This document shows positions 34,579 to 43,731 of a DNA stretch of 64,000 nucleotides, one piece after another (position 1 is the stretch's first letter; each line of letters begins with the position of its first letter). Where the stretch lies: contig NZ_CP108032.1 in assembly GCF_036169555.1 (NCBI RefSeq), positions 5,208,001 through 5,272,000 on the forward strand, given 5' to 3'. Position numbers and translations under genes: made by a program. Under the pieces are notes generated by a model, which was not told the origin of the DNA, did no database searches, and saw only the letters and a program-made list of their open reading frames with translations. This DNA comes from Streptomyces sp. NBC_00306. Its GTDB lineage: Bacteria > Actinomycetota > Actinomycetes > Streptomycetales > Streptomycetaceae.

Positions 34579-37146
34579 TCAGCCCCTGCGCCGCGCCGTC
34601 AACTCCCGTACGCCCGCCGGGTTCTCCGCGTCCTTCGAGCGCACCGTCACCCGGATGTGCCGCACCGCGGCGCCCGGCCTGAACGGCGCCCAGTGCACGG
34701 CGTCCTTCGACGCCTCGACGGTGTACGCGGCGGGGCGCACCTCGGTCCACCGCGGGGTCACCGACGCGAGCGCCGTCGAACGGCCGAGGTCCGCCATCAG
34801 CGTGCCGGTCGCGCCGTCCGGTACCCAGGCCGTTGCCGGACTGCCGTCCACCGCCGCTGCCGCATACATCCCGGGCTCCTCCGAGGACGCGGACGCCGTG
34901 ACGCACCGGGCCGCGTTGTCCGTCGGTGCGAGGTCCGGGCGGCGCGTGGGCAGGGTGACCGAGTGTTTCAGCAGGACCGGTCCGGCGGGGGTGTGCAGCG
35001 TGAACGGCTCGCCCTGCGTCAGCCGTACCGTCGTCCGACGCGCGCCGAGTGCGATGTCGTACGTACGCCCCTGCCAGCGAAGGCCCCGCAGGGTGACACC
35101 GCTCGTTAGCTGCGGCGGCAGCGTCGGGGCGATCCGCACCCCGTCCTCCCGCAGCCGCAGGCCCGTGAGACCGTGCGTGAAGACCTGAAGGAAGCCGCCC
35201 TTCCCGGTGAGGAAGTCCTGTGCCGGCGAGCCCGCGAGCGGATCGTCCGCACCCGCCTTGTCGCCCCGGGCCTCGGCGAACGTGGCGAACGGGCCGCGGA
35301 CGAACGGCCTGATCGAGCGCTGGAGATAGGTGTACGCCGAGCAGCCCGGCTCGCCGATCTCCGCCGCGTCGACGGCGTGGACCGAGTCGGTCATCGCGGG
35401 GCCGTCGGGGTCGGTGCGCTCCGCGTAGTAGTCGAGGGTGGCCGCGCCCGCGCCCTGCTCCATCGGCCATTCGAGCGGGTAGGTCAGCAGCACGGTGTCG
35501 GCCTGCTTGATCCGCGAGCCGTTGTAGCCGGCGTACTGGAGGAAGATCTTCCGCTCCGCGTCGTACGGAATGCGCAGACCGTCCGCCGTCCTCCGCCACT
35601 CCGGCGGCGCGCTCTCGCCGAGGAGCCGGGCGGCGCGGATCGCATGGCGCAGAGCGGTGGCCGCACCGGCGTTGGTGAACACCCCGTCGTCGACGCCGTT
35701 GCTGTACTCGTCGGGGCCGGCCACGTCCTTGACGGAGTAGCTGCCGTCCGGGTTGGCGGTGACGCGCGAGGCCCAGAACTCGGCGATGCCCTTCAGCAGC
35801 GGCCAGCCCCGCTCGCGCAGCCAGCCGCGGTCGCCGGTGGCCAGGTAGTACTGCCAGACGGCCAGCGAGACATCGCCCTGGAGGTGGTTCTGGGTGAGGC
35901 AGTGCGGCGGATTCCAGCTCTGGCACTCGGACCAGAGGGCGCCCTCCCCGCCGCTGGTCCAGGGGTAGAACAGGCCCTTGAAGCCGAGCTTGGCGGCGTT
36001 CTCGGCGGCTGCTTCTCGGGTGCGGTAGCGGTATTCGACGACCGGGCGTGCCAGCTCCGGGCGGGTGGCGAGCAGGCCCGGAAACATCCAGGTCTCCGCG
36101 TCCCAGAAGACCAGCCCCGCGTAATTGTCGCTCGTCAGACCGGTCGGGGCGAGGCTGTCGGAGGAACCTCGGCGAGAACTCGCCAGCAGGCCGTACTGCG
36201 CCGAGCGCAGCCAGGTCTGCAGCTCCGGCCGCCCGGGGGTGAGCACGTCCGCCGTCCACAGCGTCGACCAGGCCGCGGAGTTGGCGTCCATGAGCCGCTG
36301 CCAGCCGCGGTCGGCGGCCCGCCGCGCGGCGGCCCGTGCGGAGCGCCGGGGATCGGGCGAGGTGAGCGAGGTGTCCACGCCGACGTACTTCACGTACTCG
36401 CGGACGCCGCCGTGCCGCGTGCGGCGAAGGGCCGTGGCGACCGCGCCGTCCGTCGCCGTCCCGTCCGTGCGGAAGGTGTTCTCACCGGTGCGGGTGACCC
36501 GGCGGGCACCGCGCCAGTCGAGCCGGTCGGTGACCTCCGGCTCGCCGTCCCAGTGCGGCGTGAGCCGCAGCCGTACCGCCCCGGTGTGGGGATCGGACCG
36601 GTCGGTGACGACGTCGAGGACCAGATCGGTCGCCCGGCCGTCGGCGGTCGTCCAGGTCAGGGAAGTGCGCACGAGACCGCAGCGCCGGAAGACGGTCTGG
36701 CGGTAGCCGGAGATCCGCGAGGCCGGTCCGAAGGTCTCGTCGCCCACGCGTACGTCGAGCGTCGTCCAGGTGGGCAGGGCCGCGAGGACCTGACGGTCGG
36801 CCGTGGTGGCGGGGTTGTGCGCGTACAGACCGGCGGCGAAGGCACCGTCGTAGCGGGGCGTGAACAGCGGCCAGCCGGTCTTGGCCGCACTCTCGGCGTA
36901 GCCTGAACCGAGAGGCGGCACCCGGATGCCGAGGTAGCCGTTTCCGGTGTACGCGTGGTTGTCCCCGGCCGCCTCGGGCGTGGTGGACGTGGGTGCCCAG
37001 GCGGGATCGGTGTCGCTCTCGCAGGCCGCGGACGCGGGCCGCGCAGGCCCCGTGCCGGTCCCGGCGTGCGAGACGGCCGGGAAGGCCGTGGCGATCAGGG
37101 CGCTCGCGACCAGTGGTGCGAGGGGGGAGATCCGCGAGAGGGTCAT
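34579..37146 (-). CDS. Secreted GH65 glycoside hydrolase with C-terminal F5/8-type domain
   Basis: An 855-aa exported enzyme of the acid trehalase/kojibiose hydrolase group. A signal peptide (residues 1-28, cleavage near SHA|GTG) precedes the N-terminal beta-sandwich (NHAYTGNGYLGIRVPPLGSGYA) and the (alpha/alpha)6 barrel with FWDAETWMFPGLL and GPDEYSNGVDDGVFTN. Glu480 in GPDEY is the predicted general acid of GH65. From about residue 735 there is a discoidin-like carbohydrate-binding module (ASASSEEPGMYAAAAVDGSPATAW...ADLG). Secreted GH65 members are usually hydrolases rather than phosphorylases. Whether it prefers trehalose, kojibiose or another alpha-glucoside is open. It is monocistronic and divergent from the cupin gene. 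Confidence 0.88.
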   Translation of the reverse strand: MTLSRISPLAPLVASALIATAFPAVSHAGTGTGPARPASAACESDTDPAWAPTSTTPEAAGDNHAYTGNGYLGIRVPPLGSGYAESAAKTGWPLFTPRYDGAFAAGLYAHNPATTADRQVLAALPTWTTLDVRVGDETFGPASRISGYRQTVFRRCGLVRTSLTWTTADGRATDLVLDVVTDRSDPHTGAVRLRLTPHWDGEPEVTDRLDWRGARRVTRTGENTFRTDGTATDGAVATALRRTRHGGVREYVKYVGVDTSLTSPDPRRSARAAARRAADRGWQRLMDANSAAWSTLWTADVLTPGRPELQTWLRSAQYGLLASSRRGSSDSLAPTGLTSDNYAGLVFWDAETWMFPGLLATRPELARPVVEYRYRTREAAAENAAKLGFKGLFYPWTSGGEGALWSECQSWNPPHCLTQNHLQGDVSLAVWQYYLATGDRGWLRERGWPLLKGIAEFWASRVTANPDGSYSVKDVAGPDEYSNGVDDGVFTNAGAATALRHAIRAARLLGESAPPEWRRTADGLRIPYDAERKIFLQYAGYNGSRIKQADTVLLTYPLEWPMEQGAGAATLDYYAERTDPDGPAMTDSVHAVDAAEIGEPGCSAYTYLQRSIRPFVRGPFATFAEARGDKAGADDPLAGSPAQDFLTGKGGFLQVFTHGLTGLRLREDGVRIAPTLPPQLTSGVTLRGLRWQGRTYDIALGARRTTVRLTQGEPFTLHTPAGPVLLKHSVTLPTRRPDLAPTDNAARCVTASASSEEPGMYAAAAVDGSPATAWVPDGATGTLMADLGRSTALASVTPRWTEVRPAAYTVEASKDAVHWAPFRPGAAVRHIRVTVRSKDAENPAGVRELTARRRG

Positions 37147-37228
37147 CGCAGGACCCTATTTTTCGGACGGTCCCGAGCGGTGGAGGACGCGCTGGGCGAC
37201 CGGTCGACCGTGAGGAGACGTGAGGGAC

Positions 37229-37714
37229 ATGTCGTACCCGGACCCGAAGTACCTGGGCGAGAAAGGCGAGATCTCCGCGACGTTCCGCCCCGTGGACACC
37301 GCTGCCGACGTGGTGTCCGGGAGCGGCAGCCGTACGCACTACCTCGCCACGGGCGCGGCCACCGGCGGTGAGTTCGGGCTCTACCGGATGGACATGGCGC
37401 CGAGGGGCGGCGGTCCGCGGACGCACTTCCACAAGTCGATCTCGGAGTCGTTCTTCGTCATCTCGGGGACGGTGCGGCTGTTCAACGGCGAGAGCTGGAT
37501 CGACGGGACGGCCGGTGACTTCCTCTACGTCCCGCAGGGCGGACTGCACGCCTTCCGCAACGAGTCGGACGATCCTGCGTCGATGCTGATCCTGTTCACG
37601 CCGGGGGCGCCGCGCGAGGAGTACTTCGAGAAGGTAGCGGAGGTGGCGACCGAGTGGTCGCCGGAGGACCAGGCGGAGTTCTACCTCCGGCACGACACGT
37701 TCTGGACGGAATGA
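37229..37714 (+). CDS. Cupin-domain protein
   Basis: A 161-aa single-domain cupin. The two cupin motifs are visible: GGPRTHFHKSISESFFVISG (metal-binding His-x-His and Glu) and GDFLYVPQGGLHAFRNESDDPA with the second-motif histidine. The C-terminal helix EEYFEKVAEVATEWSPEDQAEF is common in small cupins related to quercetin-dioxygenase-like proteins. The ATG at 37229 is about 11 bases after GGAG; a GTG at 37220 is in frame but has only 2 bases of spacing. It is divergent from the GH65 gene with 82 bases between starts. The substrate is unknown. Confidence 0.85.
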   Translation: MSYPDPKYLGEKGEISATFRPVDTAADVVSGSGSRTHYLATGAATGGEFGLYRMDMAPRGGGPRTHFHKSISESFFVISGTVRLFNGESWIDGTAGDFLYVPQGGLHAFRNESDDPASMLILFTPGAPREEYFEKVAEVATEWSPEDQAEFYLRHDTFWTE

Positions 37715-38164
37715 ACCGGACGGGACTGCGGACGGAATGAACAGGCGGCAGGAACAGGCGAGCTGAACAGACGGCGTGAACAACCGGACTGAACAGCCCG
37801 ACTGAACGGGCCCACTGAACGCACGATCGGGACAAGCTCGGGGGCGGGCCGAGGTGTCGCCCCGCCCGCCCCCGGTCCTGTGCGTCCGAGGCCACCGGGC
37901 TCGTGCCATAGGCCCGCCGCCCATCCCCTGTCACATGGCGCGCATATGAGGTCCGACGGCGTTGTGTGGCAGGCATGTGCCCCAACGGCGTTGTGTGGCG
38001 CGCGTGTTACGTCCCTCCGTGAACTCTTGTGGGGACTCCTGCGGGTCCGACAATCTTTCGCTCGGCAGGCGGCACATCGGCACAGGGGATTCAGCAGCCC
38101 GGTGATTGTCATGTGCCTGCCCGACCCCCACAGCAGCGCACCACCAATGAGGAGGACCCCTCAC
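37715..38164. other. 450-bp intergenic region with repeats and a subtilase promoter candidate
   Basis: The first 110 bases hold imperfect repeats of a GGACTGAACAGCC-like unit immediately after the cupin stop. Further on, ACGGCGTTGTGTGGC occurs twice (37956-37970 and 37985-37999), 29 bases apart, a possible paired regulator site. A candidate promoter follows: TTGTGG (38027-38032), 16 bases, GACAAT (38049-38054). GAGGAGG precedes the subtilase ATG at about 9 bases. The open frames through here have no coding character. Confidence 0.5.
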
Positions 38165-39739
38165 ATGTCAGTGATGCGTCATTCGCGTCGAAGACTCGCC
38201 GCGGTCAGTGCGACAGCCGTCGCGGCACTCGCGTTCGGCACCGTCTCCGCCCTCCCGGCCGGTGCGGCCGAGCCGGCGCCGTCAGGTGTCATCCAGAACG
38301 CGGGCGCCCCCGGCGCCGTCAAGGGCAGCTACATCGTCACGCTGCGCGAATCCGCGGCCGACGCCGGCTCCACCGCCGGCAGGGCGCTCGCCGCCGGGTA
38401 CGGCGCGAAGATCCGCAAGACCTACAGCGCCGCGCTGAACGGCTACTCCGTCCAGCTCTCCGAGGCGCAGGCCCGGAAGTTCGCCGTGGACCCGGCCGTT
38501 GAGTCCGTCGTACAGAACCGCGTCTTCAAGGCGACCGCCACCCAGCCCAACCCGCCGTCCTGGGGCCTGGACCGGATCGACCAGCGCGCTCTGCCGGTCA
38601 ACCGGAGCTACACCTATCCGGACACCGCGGGTGAGGGAGTGACCGCGTACATCATCGACACCGGTGTACGGATCACCCACAGCGACTTCGGCGGCCGGGC
38701 GTCGTACGGCTTCGACGCCATCGACAACGACAACACCGCGCAGGACGGCAACGGCCACGGCACACACGTCGCCGGCACCGTCGCGGGTACCGCCCACGGT
38801 GTGGCCAAGAAGGCCAGGATCGTCGGCGTGCGCGTACTGGACAACAGCGGCTCGGGCACGACCGAGCAGGTCGTCGCCGGCATCGACTGGGTGACGCGCA
38901 ACGCCGTCAAGCCGGCTGTCGCCAACCTGAGCCTGGGCGGCGGCGTCGACCCCGCCCTCGACACCGCGGTGCGCAACTCCATAGCCTCCGGCGTCACCTA
39001 CGCCATCGCGGCGGGCAACGACGGTGCCAACGCCTCGAACTACTCGCCCGCACGCGTCACCGAGGCCATCACCGTCGGCTCCACCACCAGCACCGACGCG
39101 CGCTCCAGCTTCTCCAACTACGGCACGGTGCTGGACATCTTCGCGCCGGGCTCGTCCATCACCTCGTCCTGGAACACCGGTGACGCGGCGACGAACACCA
39201 TCTCCGGCACCTCGATGGCCACACCGCATGTCGCCGGCGCGGCCGCGCTGTACCTCGCGGCCAACCGGACCGCGACCCCGGCCCAGGTCTCCACGGCCCT
39301 GACCACCGCCGCCACCAGCGGTGTGGTGGGCAGCCCGGGCACGGGTTCGCCGAACCGCCTGCTGTACGTGGGCGGCACCGACACCCCGCCCCCGGGGAAG
39401 AAGTTCGAGAACACCGCCGACTACACGATCAGCGACAACGCCACGGTCGAGTCGCCCGTCACGGTCAGCGGCGTCACCGGCAACGCGCCCGCGGCGCTGA
39501 GCGTTCCGGTCGACATCAAGCACACGTACATCGGTGACCTGCGCATCGACCTGGTCACACCCGACGGCACGGTCTACAACCTCAAGGCGTACGGCACGGG
39601 CGGCAGCGCGGACAACGTGATCACCACGTACACCGTGAACGCGTCGTCGGAGGTCGCCAACGGCACCTGGAAGCTCCGGGTCGGCGACAACGCCGCCCAG
39701 GACGTCGGCAAGATCGACTCGTGGGCGCTGCAGTTCTGA
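38165..39739 (+). CDS. Secreted subtilisin-like protease with inhibitor propeptide and P-domain
   Basis: A 524-aa exported serine protease. A signal peptide (residues 1-35), an I9 propeptide (about 53-120; GSYIVTLRESAADAG, YSVQLSEAQARKFAVDPAVESV) and an S8 catalytic domain are followed by a C-terminal P-domain (about 405-524; ADYTISDNATVESPVTVSG, YIGDLRIDLVTPDGT, WKLRVGDNAAQDVG). The triad is Asp165 (IIDTGV), His198 (NGHGTHVAG) and Ser350 (GTSMATPH). The catalytic domain resembles the proteinase K subgroup. The ATG at 38165 has GAGGAGG upstream; ATG 38174 is an alternative. It probably digests extracellular protein, complementing the oligopeptide transporters further along. Confidence 0.94.
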   Translation: MSVMRHSRRRLAAVSATAVAALAFGTVSALPAGAAEPAPSGVIQNAGAPGAVKGSYIVTLRESAADAGSTAGRALAAGYGAKIRKTYSAALNGYSVQLSEAQARKFAVDPAVESVVQNRVFKATATQPNPPSWGLDRIDQRALPVNRSYTYPDTAGEGVTAYIIDTGVRITHSDFGGRASYGFDAIDNDNTAQDGNGHGTHVAGTVAGTAHGVAKKARIVGVRVLDNSGSGTTEQVVAGIDWVTRNAVKPAVANLSLGGGVDPALDTAVRNSIASGVTYAIAAGNDGANASNYSPARVTEAITVGSTTSTDARSSFSNYGTVLDIFAPGSSITSSWNTGDAATNTISGTSMATPHVAGAAALYLAANRTATPAQVSTALTTAATSGVVGSPGTGSPNRLLYVGGTDTPPPGKKFENTADYTISDNATVESPVTVSGVTGNAPAALSVPVDIKHTYIGDLRIDLVTPDGTVYNLKAYGTGGSADNVITTYTVNASSEVANGTWKLRVGDNAAQDVGKIDSWALQF

Positions 39740-39820
39740 CGCCGTGACGCCGGCACGCGCCGCGGTTGTGAGGCGGTGACGTTGCGACGCTCGTCCGACA
39801 GATCCGCAGTCCGGTACGAC

Positions 39821-39867
39821 GGCCCCTGAGGGGCCGGCAGGGGCGGTCGCCACGGCGGCCGCCCCTT
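39821..39867 (+). terminator. Double hairpin after the subtilase gene
   Basis: GGCCCC-TGA-GGGGCC at 39821-39835 is followed by an imperfect AGGGGCGG/CCGCCCCT hairpin (about 39840-39867) ending in TTTCC. Both lie within 130 bases of the stop codon. Confidence 0.6.
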
Positions 39868-39969
39868 TCCGTCGCCCGCATTCCGTACGCCCTCCCGTGC
39901 CACGTATGATCCGCACGCCCGTTCGCACGGACCGGCCGAGGTCGACGCATCCCGAGGAGCACCGCAGCC

Positions 39970-41085
39970 GTGTACCCATCGCAGCAGGGCGGCGGGCAGC
40001 CGTACCAGCCGTACGGGGGGCAGCCGCCCCACCAGCAGTTCCCCGGGTATCCGGTGCCGCCGGCCGTGCAGCCGGTCAACGGCCTGTCCATCGCCTCCCT
40101 CGTGCTCGGCCTCGTCTGCTGTCTGCCGCCGCTCGGCATGATCTTCGGCTTCATCGCCCTGGCCCAGATCAGGAAGAAGGGTGAACGCGGGAAGGGCATG
40201 GCGATCGCGGGCACCAGCCTCTCCGCCGTCAGCACCCTGCTGCTCGTGGTCGTACTCGCCACCGGCGGGATCGGCGAGATGTGGGACGGCGTCAAGAAGG
40301 GCGTGGATCAGGCGTCCCGGCACCGCAGCACCCTGGATCTGCGCAAGGGCGACTGCTTCAACCTCCCCGGCGCCGCGGTGCCGGAGGAACAGGAGACCTC
40401 GGGCGTCGAGGTCGTCGACTGCGAGCTGAAGCACGAGGCGGAGGTGTCCGGCGGCTTCGAGGTGACGGGCTTCGACGACTACCCGGGGGAGAGCCGCCTC
40501 GACACCCTGGCCGTGAAGCGCTGTCAGGAGATCAACGACGCCTACGCCCTGGACGCCTGGGACCGCCCCAAGGGCATGGAGGCGTACTACTACCTGCCGA
40601 CCGACGAGAGCTGGCGGCTCGGCGACTCCGCGGTGACCTGCAGTTTCGCCTCCGTCAGCGGTGCGAAGGTGACCGGTTCGCTCCGACGCGACGCGACGAG
40701 CCTGAACCCTCATCAACTCGCCTATCTGAAGGCCGAGTCGGCCGTCACGGGGCGGTCGGCGAGCGAACCCGATGAGGAGTTCCCCGAGAACGCCCAGGGT
40801 CACCGGGACTGGGCCCGGCAGACGTCCGCCACACTCGCCGCGCAGGCACGCGCCCTGCGGGAGCACGCGTGGCCCGCTGCCGTCGCGACGGCAGCGGAGC
40901 GGCGGGCGGGGGAGTTCGACCGGGCACGCGCCCACTGGGACAGGGCCGCCCGCGCCCAGGAGGAGGACTCCTTCTGGGACCACGCTCTGCAGGGCGAGGA
41001 CACACTGGTCCAGGCGACCGAGGTCTCGGTACGGCGTGCTCTCGGGCTGACGTCGGTGCCGCCGCCGGACGATCCGGGGGCGTGA
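39970..41085 (+). CDS. DUF4190 membrane protein with septum-formation-like domain
   Basis: A 371-aa membrane protein. A proline/glutamine-rich cytoplasmic N-terminus (residues 1-35) precedes two transmembrane helices with the DUF4190 pattern LSIASLVLGLVCCLPPLGMIFGFIALAQI and GMAIAGTSLSAVSTLLLVVVL-like segments. The extracytoplasmic part begins RKGDCFNLPG and contains GVEVVDCELKHEAEVSGGFEV, the paired-cysteine layout of the Septum_form family, then a helical C-terminus. The cysteines at GDCF, VDCE, KRCQ and VTCSF probably form disulfides. The GTG at 39970 has GAGGAG about 11 bases upstream. The role is unknown; the septum link is only a family name. Confidence 0.8.
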   Translation: MYPSQQGGGQPYQPYGGQPPHQQFPGYPVPPAVQPVNGLSIASLVLGLVCCLPPLGMIFGFIALAQIRKKGERGKGMAIAGTSLSAVSTLLLVVVLATGGIGEMWDGVKKGVDQASRHRSTLDLRKGDCFNLPGAAVPEEQETSGVEVVDCELKHEAEVSGGFEVTGFDDYPGESRLDTLAVKRCQEINDAYALDAWDRPKGMEAYYYLPTDESWRLGDSAVTCSFASVSGAKVTGSLRRDATSLNPHQLAYLKAESAVTGRSASEPDEEFPENAQGHRDWARQTSATLAAQARALREHAWPAAVATAAERRAGEFDRARAHWDRAARAQEEDSFWDHALQGEDTLVQATEVSVRRALGLTSVPPPDDPGA

Positions 41086-41157
41086 CACCGGGCGGGAGCC
41101 GGCCGGCCGGGACGACGAACCATGACGCACCACGATGAACCCGGCCGAAGCGAGCAC

Positions 41158-41198
41158 GAAGCCGGCGCCCGGACCGTCATGGTCCGGGCGCCGGCTTC
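41158..41198. terminator. Bidirectional terminator upstream of the chitinase stop
   Basis: Perfect 18-bp stem (41158-41175 with 41181-41198) and a 5-base loop, between the convergent DUF4190 and chitinase genes. Confidence 0.85.
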
Positions 41199-41220
41199 CG
41201 CGTGTTCCGCCCGCGCGCCG

Positions 41221-42573
41221 CTAGCGGCGCGAGAGCCCGCGGTCGACGGCCGTCATCAGCTCGCCGTTCGCGGTGTCCCCGTCCAGGGACCAGAACATGG
41301 CGCCACCCAGACCCCTGTCACGGATGTACGAGGACTTGGTCCGCAGTACCTGCGGGTCGTCGTACGTCCACAGGGTGGTGCCGTCGAAGAGCCAGGCATG
41401 CCCGCCGCGCCGGTCGCGGTGCACGGTGTACGTGCCCGCGTCGGCCAGCTTCTTGAGGGCCTTGTAGTCCTCGTACCCGGCGGCCCAGGTCGCGGGCGCG
41501 GGAGCGGTCGCCGGCTGGTTCAGGCCGTCACCGCCGCCCGTCACGCCCGTCCAGCCCTGGCCGTAGAACGGCATGCCCACCACCAGCTTGCGGGCCGGAG
41601 CGCCGCGCCGCTGCCAGTCGCGCACCGTCTGGTCGACGCTGAAGTCGTTCCTGGCGAACAGCGCGGACTGCTGCGCCGTGGTCTTCTCGCCGGACACATG
41701 GAAGTCGTATCCCTGGAGGTTGACGAAGTCGAAGTCCCGCATGATCTTGTGGACCTCGAAGCCCGCGTCGATCTTCTCGGGCGCGGTCGGCACGAAGGCG
41801 CTCAGCTCGTAGTGCTTGCGCTTCTTCTGCGTCTTGGCGTACGCGTCCAGCTGGGTCCTGAACTCATGCACCAGGGCGGTGAAGTTCCGCTTGTCCTGCG
41901 GGCGGTAGACCGTGTCGGTGTCGCCCGCCGATCCGGGCCACTCCCAGTCGAGGTCGATGCCGTCGAAGAGCCCGGCCGCCGCGCCCGCGCCGCCGCGCGC
42001 GCCGTCCACCGGCAGATTGCCCTTGATGTAGAGGTCGATGCAGGAGGAGACGAACGCCTTGCGGGAGGCGGGTGTGAGGGCCGCGTCGGAGAAGTGGGTG
42101 GACCAGCTCCAGCCGCCCAGGGAGATCATCACCTTGAGGCCGGGGTGCTTGGCCTTGAGCTCCCGCAGCTGGTTGAAGTTGCCCGCGAGCGGCTGTTCGG
42201 CGGTGTCGGCGACGCCGTCCACCGAGTTCTCCGCGTCGAGCGGGCGGGCGTAGTCCGCCCAGGCGTCGGCCTCGCCGGGGATGTTCCCGGTGAAGCACCT
42301 GCCTTCGGCGTTCACGTTGCCGAAGGCGTAGTTGATGTGCGTGAGCTTGGCGGCCTGGCCGCTGGTGTCCATGTCCTGGACCTGGAAGTCCCGGCCGTAG
42401 ACGCCCCATTGGGTGAAGTAGCCGACGCGCTTGTACGAGGGGCCGCCGTGGCTCTGGCCGGCCGCGGCCGGCGCCGATGTGCTGGTGCCGGCCGACGCGG
42501 CGGGGGCGAGCGCCGCGAGGAGTGAGAGCGAACAGGCTGCAACAGCCGTCCGGACAAAGGTTCTTCGACGCAT
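41221..42573 (-). CDS. Secreted GH18 chitinase
   Basis: A 450-aa exported endochitinase. The signal peptide (residues 1-28, APAASA|GT) has a twin-arginine-like MRRRTF start. The GH18 catalytic motif DGIDLDWEWP places the acid Glu211 after Asp204, Asp207 and Asp209; SLGGWSWSTHF is the substrate-binding strand, and LVVGMPFYGQGW and GGAMFWSLDGD mark the end of the barrel. A large insertion between strands is consistent with bacterial subfamily A. There is no carbohydrate-binding domain. The ATG at 42573 was chosen with AGGA at 9 bases; ATG 42582 lies too close to it. A DasR-type operator lies 63 bases upstream, so expression should respond to chitin-derived N-acetylglucosamine. Confidence 0.94.
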   Translation of the reverse strand: MRRRTFVRTAVAACSLSLLAALAPAASAGTSTSAPAAAGQSHGGPSYKRVGYFTQWGVYGRDFQVQDMDTSGQAAKLTHINYAFGNVNAEGRCFTGNIPGEADAWADYARPLDAENSVDGVADTAEQPLAGNFNQLRELKAKHPGLKVMISLGGWSWSTHFSDAALTPASRKAFVSSCIDLYIKGNLPVDGARGGAGAAAGLFDGIDLDWEWPGSAGDTDTVYRPQDKRNFTALVHEFRTQLDAYAKTQKKRKHYELSAFVPTAPEKIDAGFEVHKIMRDFDFVNLQGYDFHVSGEKTTAQQSALFARNDFSVDQTVRDWQRRGAPARKLVVGMPFYGQGWTGVTGGGDGLNQPATAPAPATWAAGYEDYKALKKLADAGTYTVHRDRRGGHAWLFDGTTLWTYDDPQVLRTKSSYIRDRGLGGAMFWSLDGDTANGELMTAVDRGLSRR

Positions 42574-42635
42574 GGGACTCATTCCTGTGCGTGTGCCGGA
42601 AGGTTCCGTGAACGGAGTTGTGCTGCCAGGAACGT

Positions 42636-42651
42636 ATTGGTCTGGACCATT
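42636..42651. promoter_or_regulatory. DasR-responsive element (dre) at the chitinase promoter
   Basis: ATTGGTCTGGACCATT closely matches the dre consensus A(C/T)TGGTCTAGACCA(G/C)T, with a perfect TGGTC-TG-GACCA core (42638-42649). DasR is a GntR-family repressor of chitin genes in Streptomyces. A further TGGTC half-site follows at 42653. The site also lies between the chitinase and the divergent GntR gene. Confidence 0.8.
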
Positions 42652-42809
42652 GTGGTCAATGGGTTGGCACGGAATGATCGGCCCCTGTCCGCGACAAACC
42701 GCGATGCACCGGCGACTCATCACTTCGAGTGAATCTTTGGCCCACAGTTGCGGTCAACAACCGTCGGTTGCGAGGCTGTTGCTGTCTGTCAATGCGATGG
42801 GAGTGGCCA

Positions 42810-43562
42810 GTGACATTCGGTGAGCAGCCCGCGTATCTCCGCGTTGCGGGCGATCTCCGCCAGAAGATCGTCAGCGGCTCGCTGCCGCCGCACACCCGGC
42901 TCCCTTCGCAGGCCCGTATCCGCGAGGAGTACGGGGTGTCCGACACGGTCGCCCTGGAGGCGCGCAAGGTCCTGATGGCGGAAGGTCTGGTCGAAGGCCG
43001 CTCCGGCTCCGGGACGTACGTCCGCGAGCGGCCCGTGCCGCGCCGCATCTCCCGCTCGGGCTACCGCCCGCCCGTGGGTGCGAACCCCTTCCGTCAGGAA
43101 CAGGCGGCGGACGGCACCCGCGGCACCTGGGAGTCCAGCAGCGAACAGGAGGGCGCGAGCCCGGAGATCGCCGAGCGGCTCGGTATCGAGCCGGGCGCCC
43201 GGGTGATGCGGACCCGCTATGTGTTCCGCGACGCCGGTGAGGTCACCATGCTCTCCACCTCCTGGGAACCGCTCGAAGTGACCGGGCGCACCCCGGTGAT
43301 GCTGCCGGAGGAGGGGCCGCTGGGCGGCTGCGGTGTCGTGGAGCGGATGGCGGCCATCGACATCGTCGTGGACAACGTGGCGGAGCAGGTCGGTGCGCGC
43401 CCGGGGCTGGCGGAGGAGCTCCTGGCGCTCGGCGGTGTGCCCGGCCATGTGGTGATGGTCGTCGAGCGGACCTACTACGCCTCGGGGCGTGCGGTCGAGA
43501 CGGCCGATGTGGTCGTCCCTGCCGACCGCTTCCGGATCGCATACCACCTGCCGGTGAAGTGA
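42810..43562 (+). CDS. GntR-family regulator with UTRA domain
   Basis: A 250-aa HutC/FarR-type regulator. The N-terminal winged helix (residues 1-75) contains YLRVAGDLRQKIVSGSLPPHTRLPSQARIREEYGVS and VLMAEGLVEGRSGSGTYVRER; note the SQARIREE helix. The C-terminal UTRA ligand-binding domain runs from about residue 95 (IAERLGIEPGARVMRTRYVF) to DVVVPADRFRIAY. The GTG at 42810 has GGGAG 6 bases upstream. It is divergent from the chitinase gene, but its sequence does not identify it as DasR, which is encoded elsewhere in Streptomyces, so its own target may be the NCS1 permease that follows 169 bases downstream. Confidence 0.88.
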   Translation: MTFGEQPAYLRVAGDLRQKIVSGSLPPHTRLPSQARIREEYGVSDTVALEARKVLMAEGLVEGRSGSGTYVRERPVPRRISRSGYRPPVGANPFRQEQAADGTRGTWESSSEQEGASPEIAERLGIEPGARVMRTRYVFRDAGEVTMLSTSWEPLEVTGRTPVMLPEEGPLGGCGVVERMAAIDIVVDNVAEQVGARPGLAEELLALGGVPGHVVMVVERTYYASGRAVETADVVVPADRFRIAYHLPVK

Positions 43563-43731
43563 CCGCTACCCGAACAGACCGTCCGGGGTCCGTGATCACG
43601 AGTTAACGCCGCCCGCCGTGCCGTAACCAACGGGCAATCGCCCCCTGCTCCGCCCTGTCATGTCCGGCTCCTACCTTCCCGTCCGTGCACCGCATGTATC
43701 CGCACACGGACCGACGGACGGGAAGCCATCG

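Noticed and set aside
37880..38164. In-frame N-terminal extension of the subtilase gene
   Set aside because: It would bury the signal peptide 95 residues inside the protein, and it crosses repeats and the best promoter and ribosome-binding site.
43594..43640. GlnR-like boxes (GTTAAC, GTAAC-N6-GCAAT) upstream of the nucleobase permease
   Set aside because: Only one box is near consensus and the spacing with the others does not fit; the match is too weak to claim nitrogen control.
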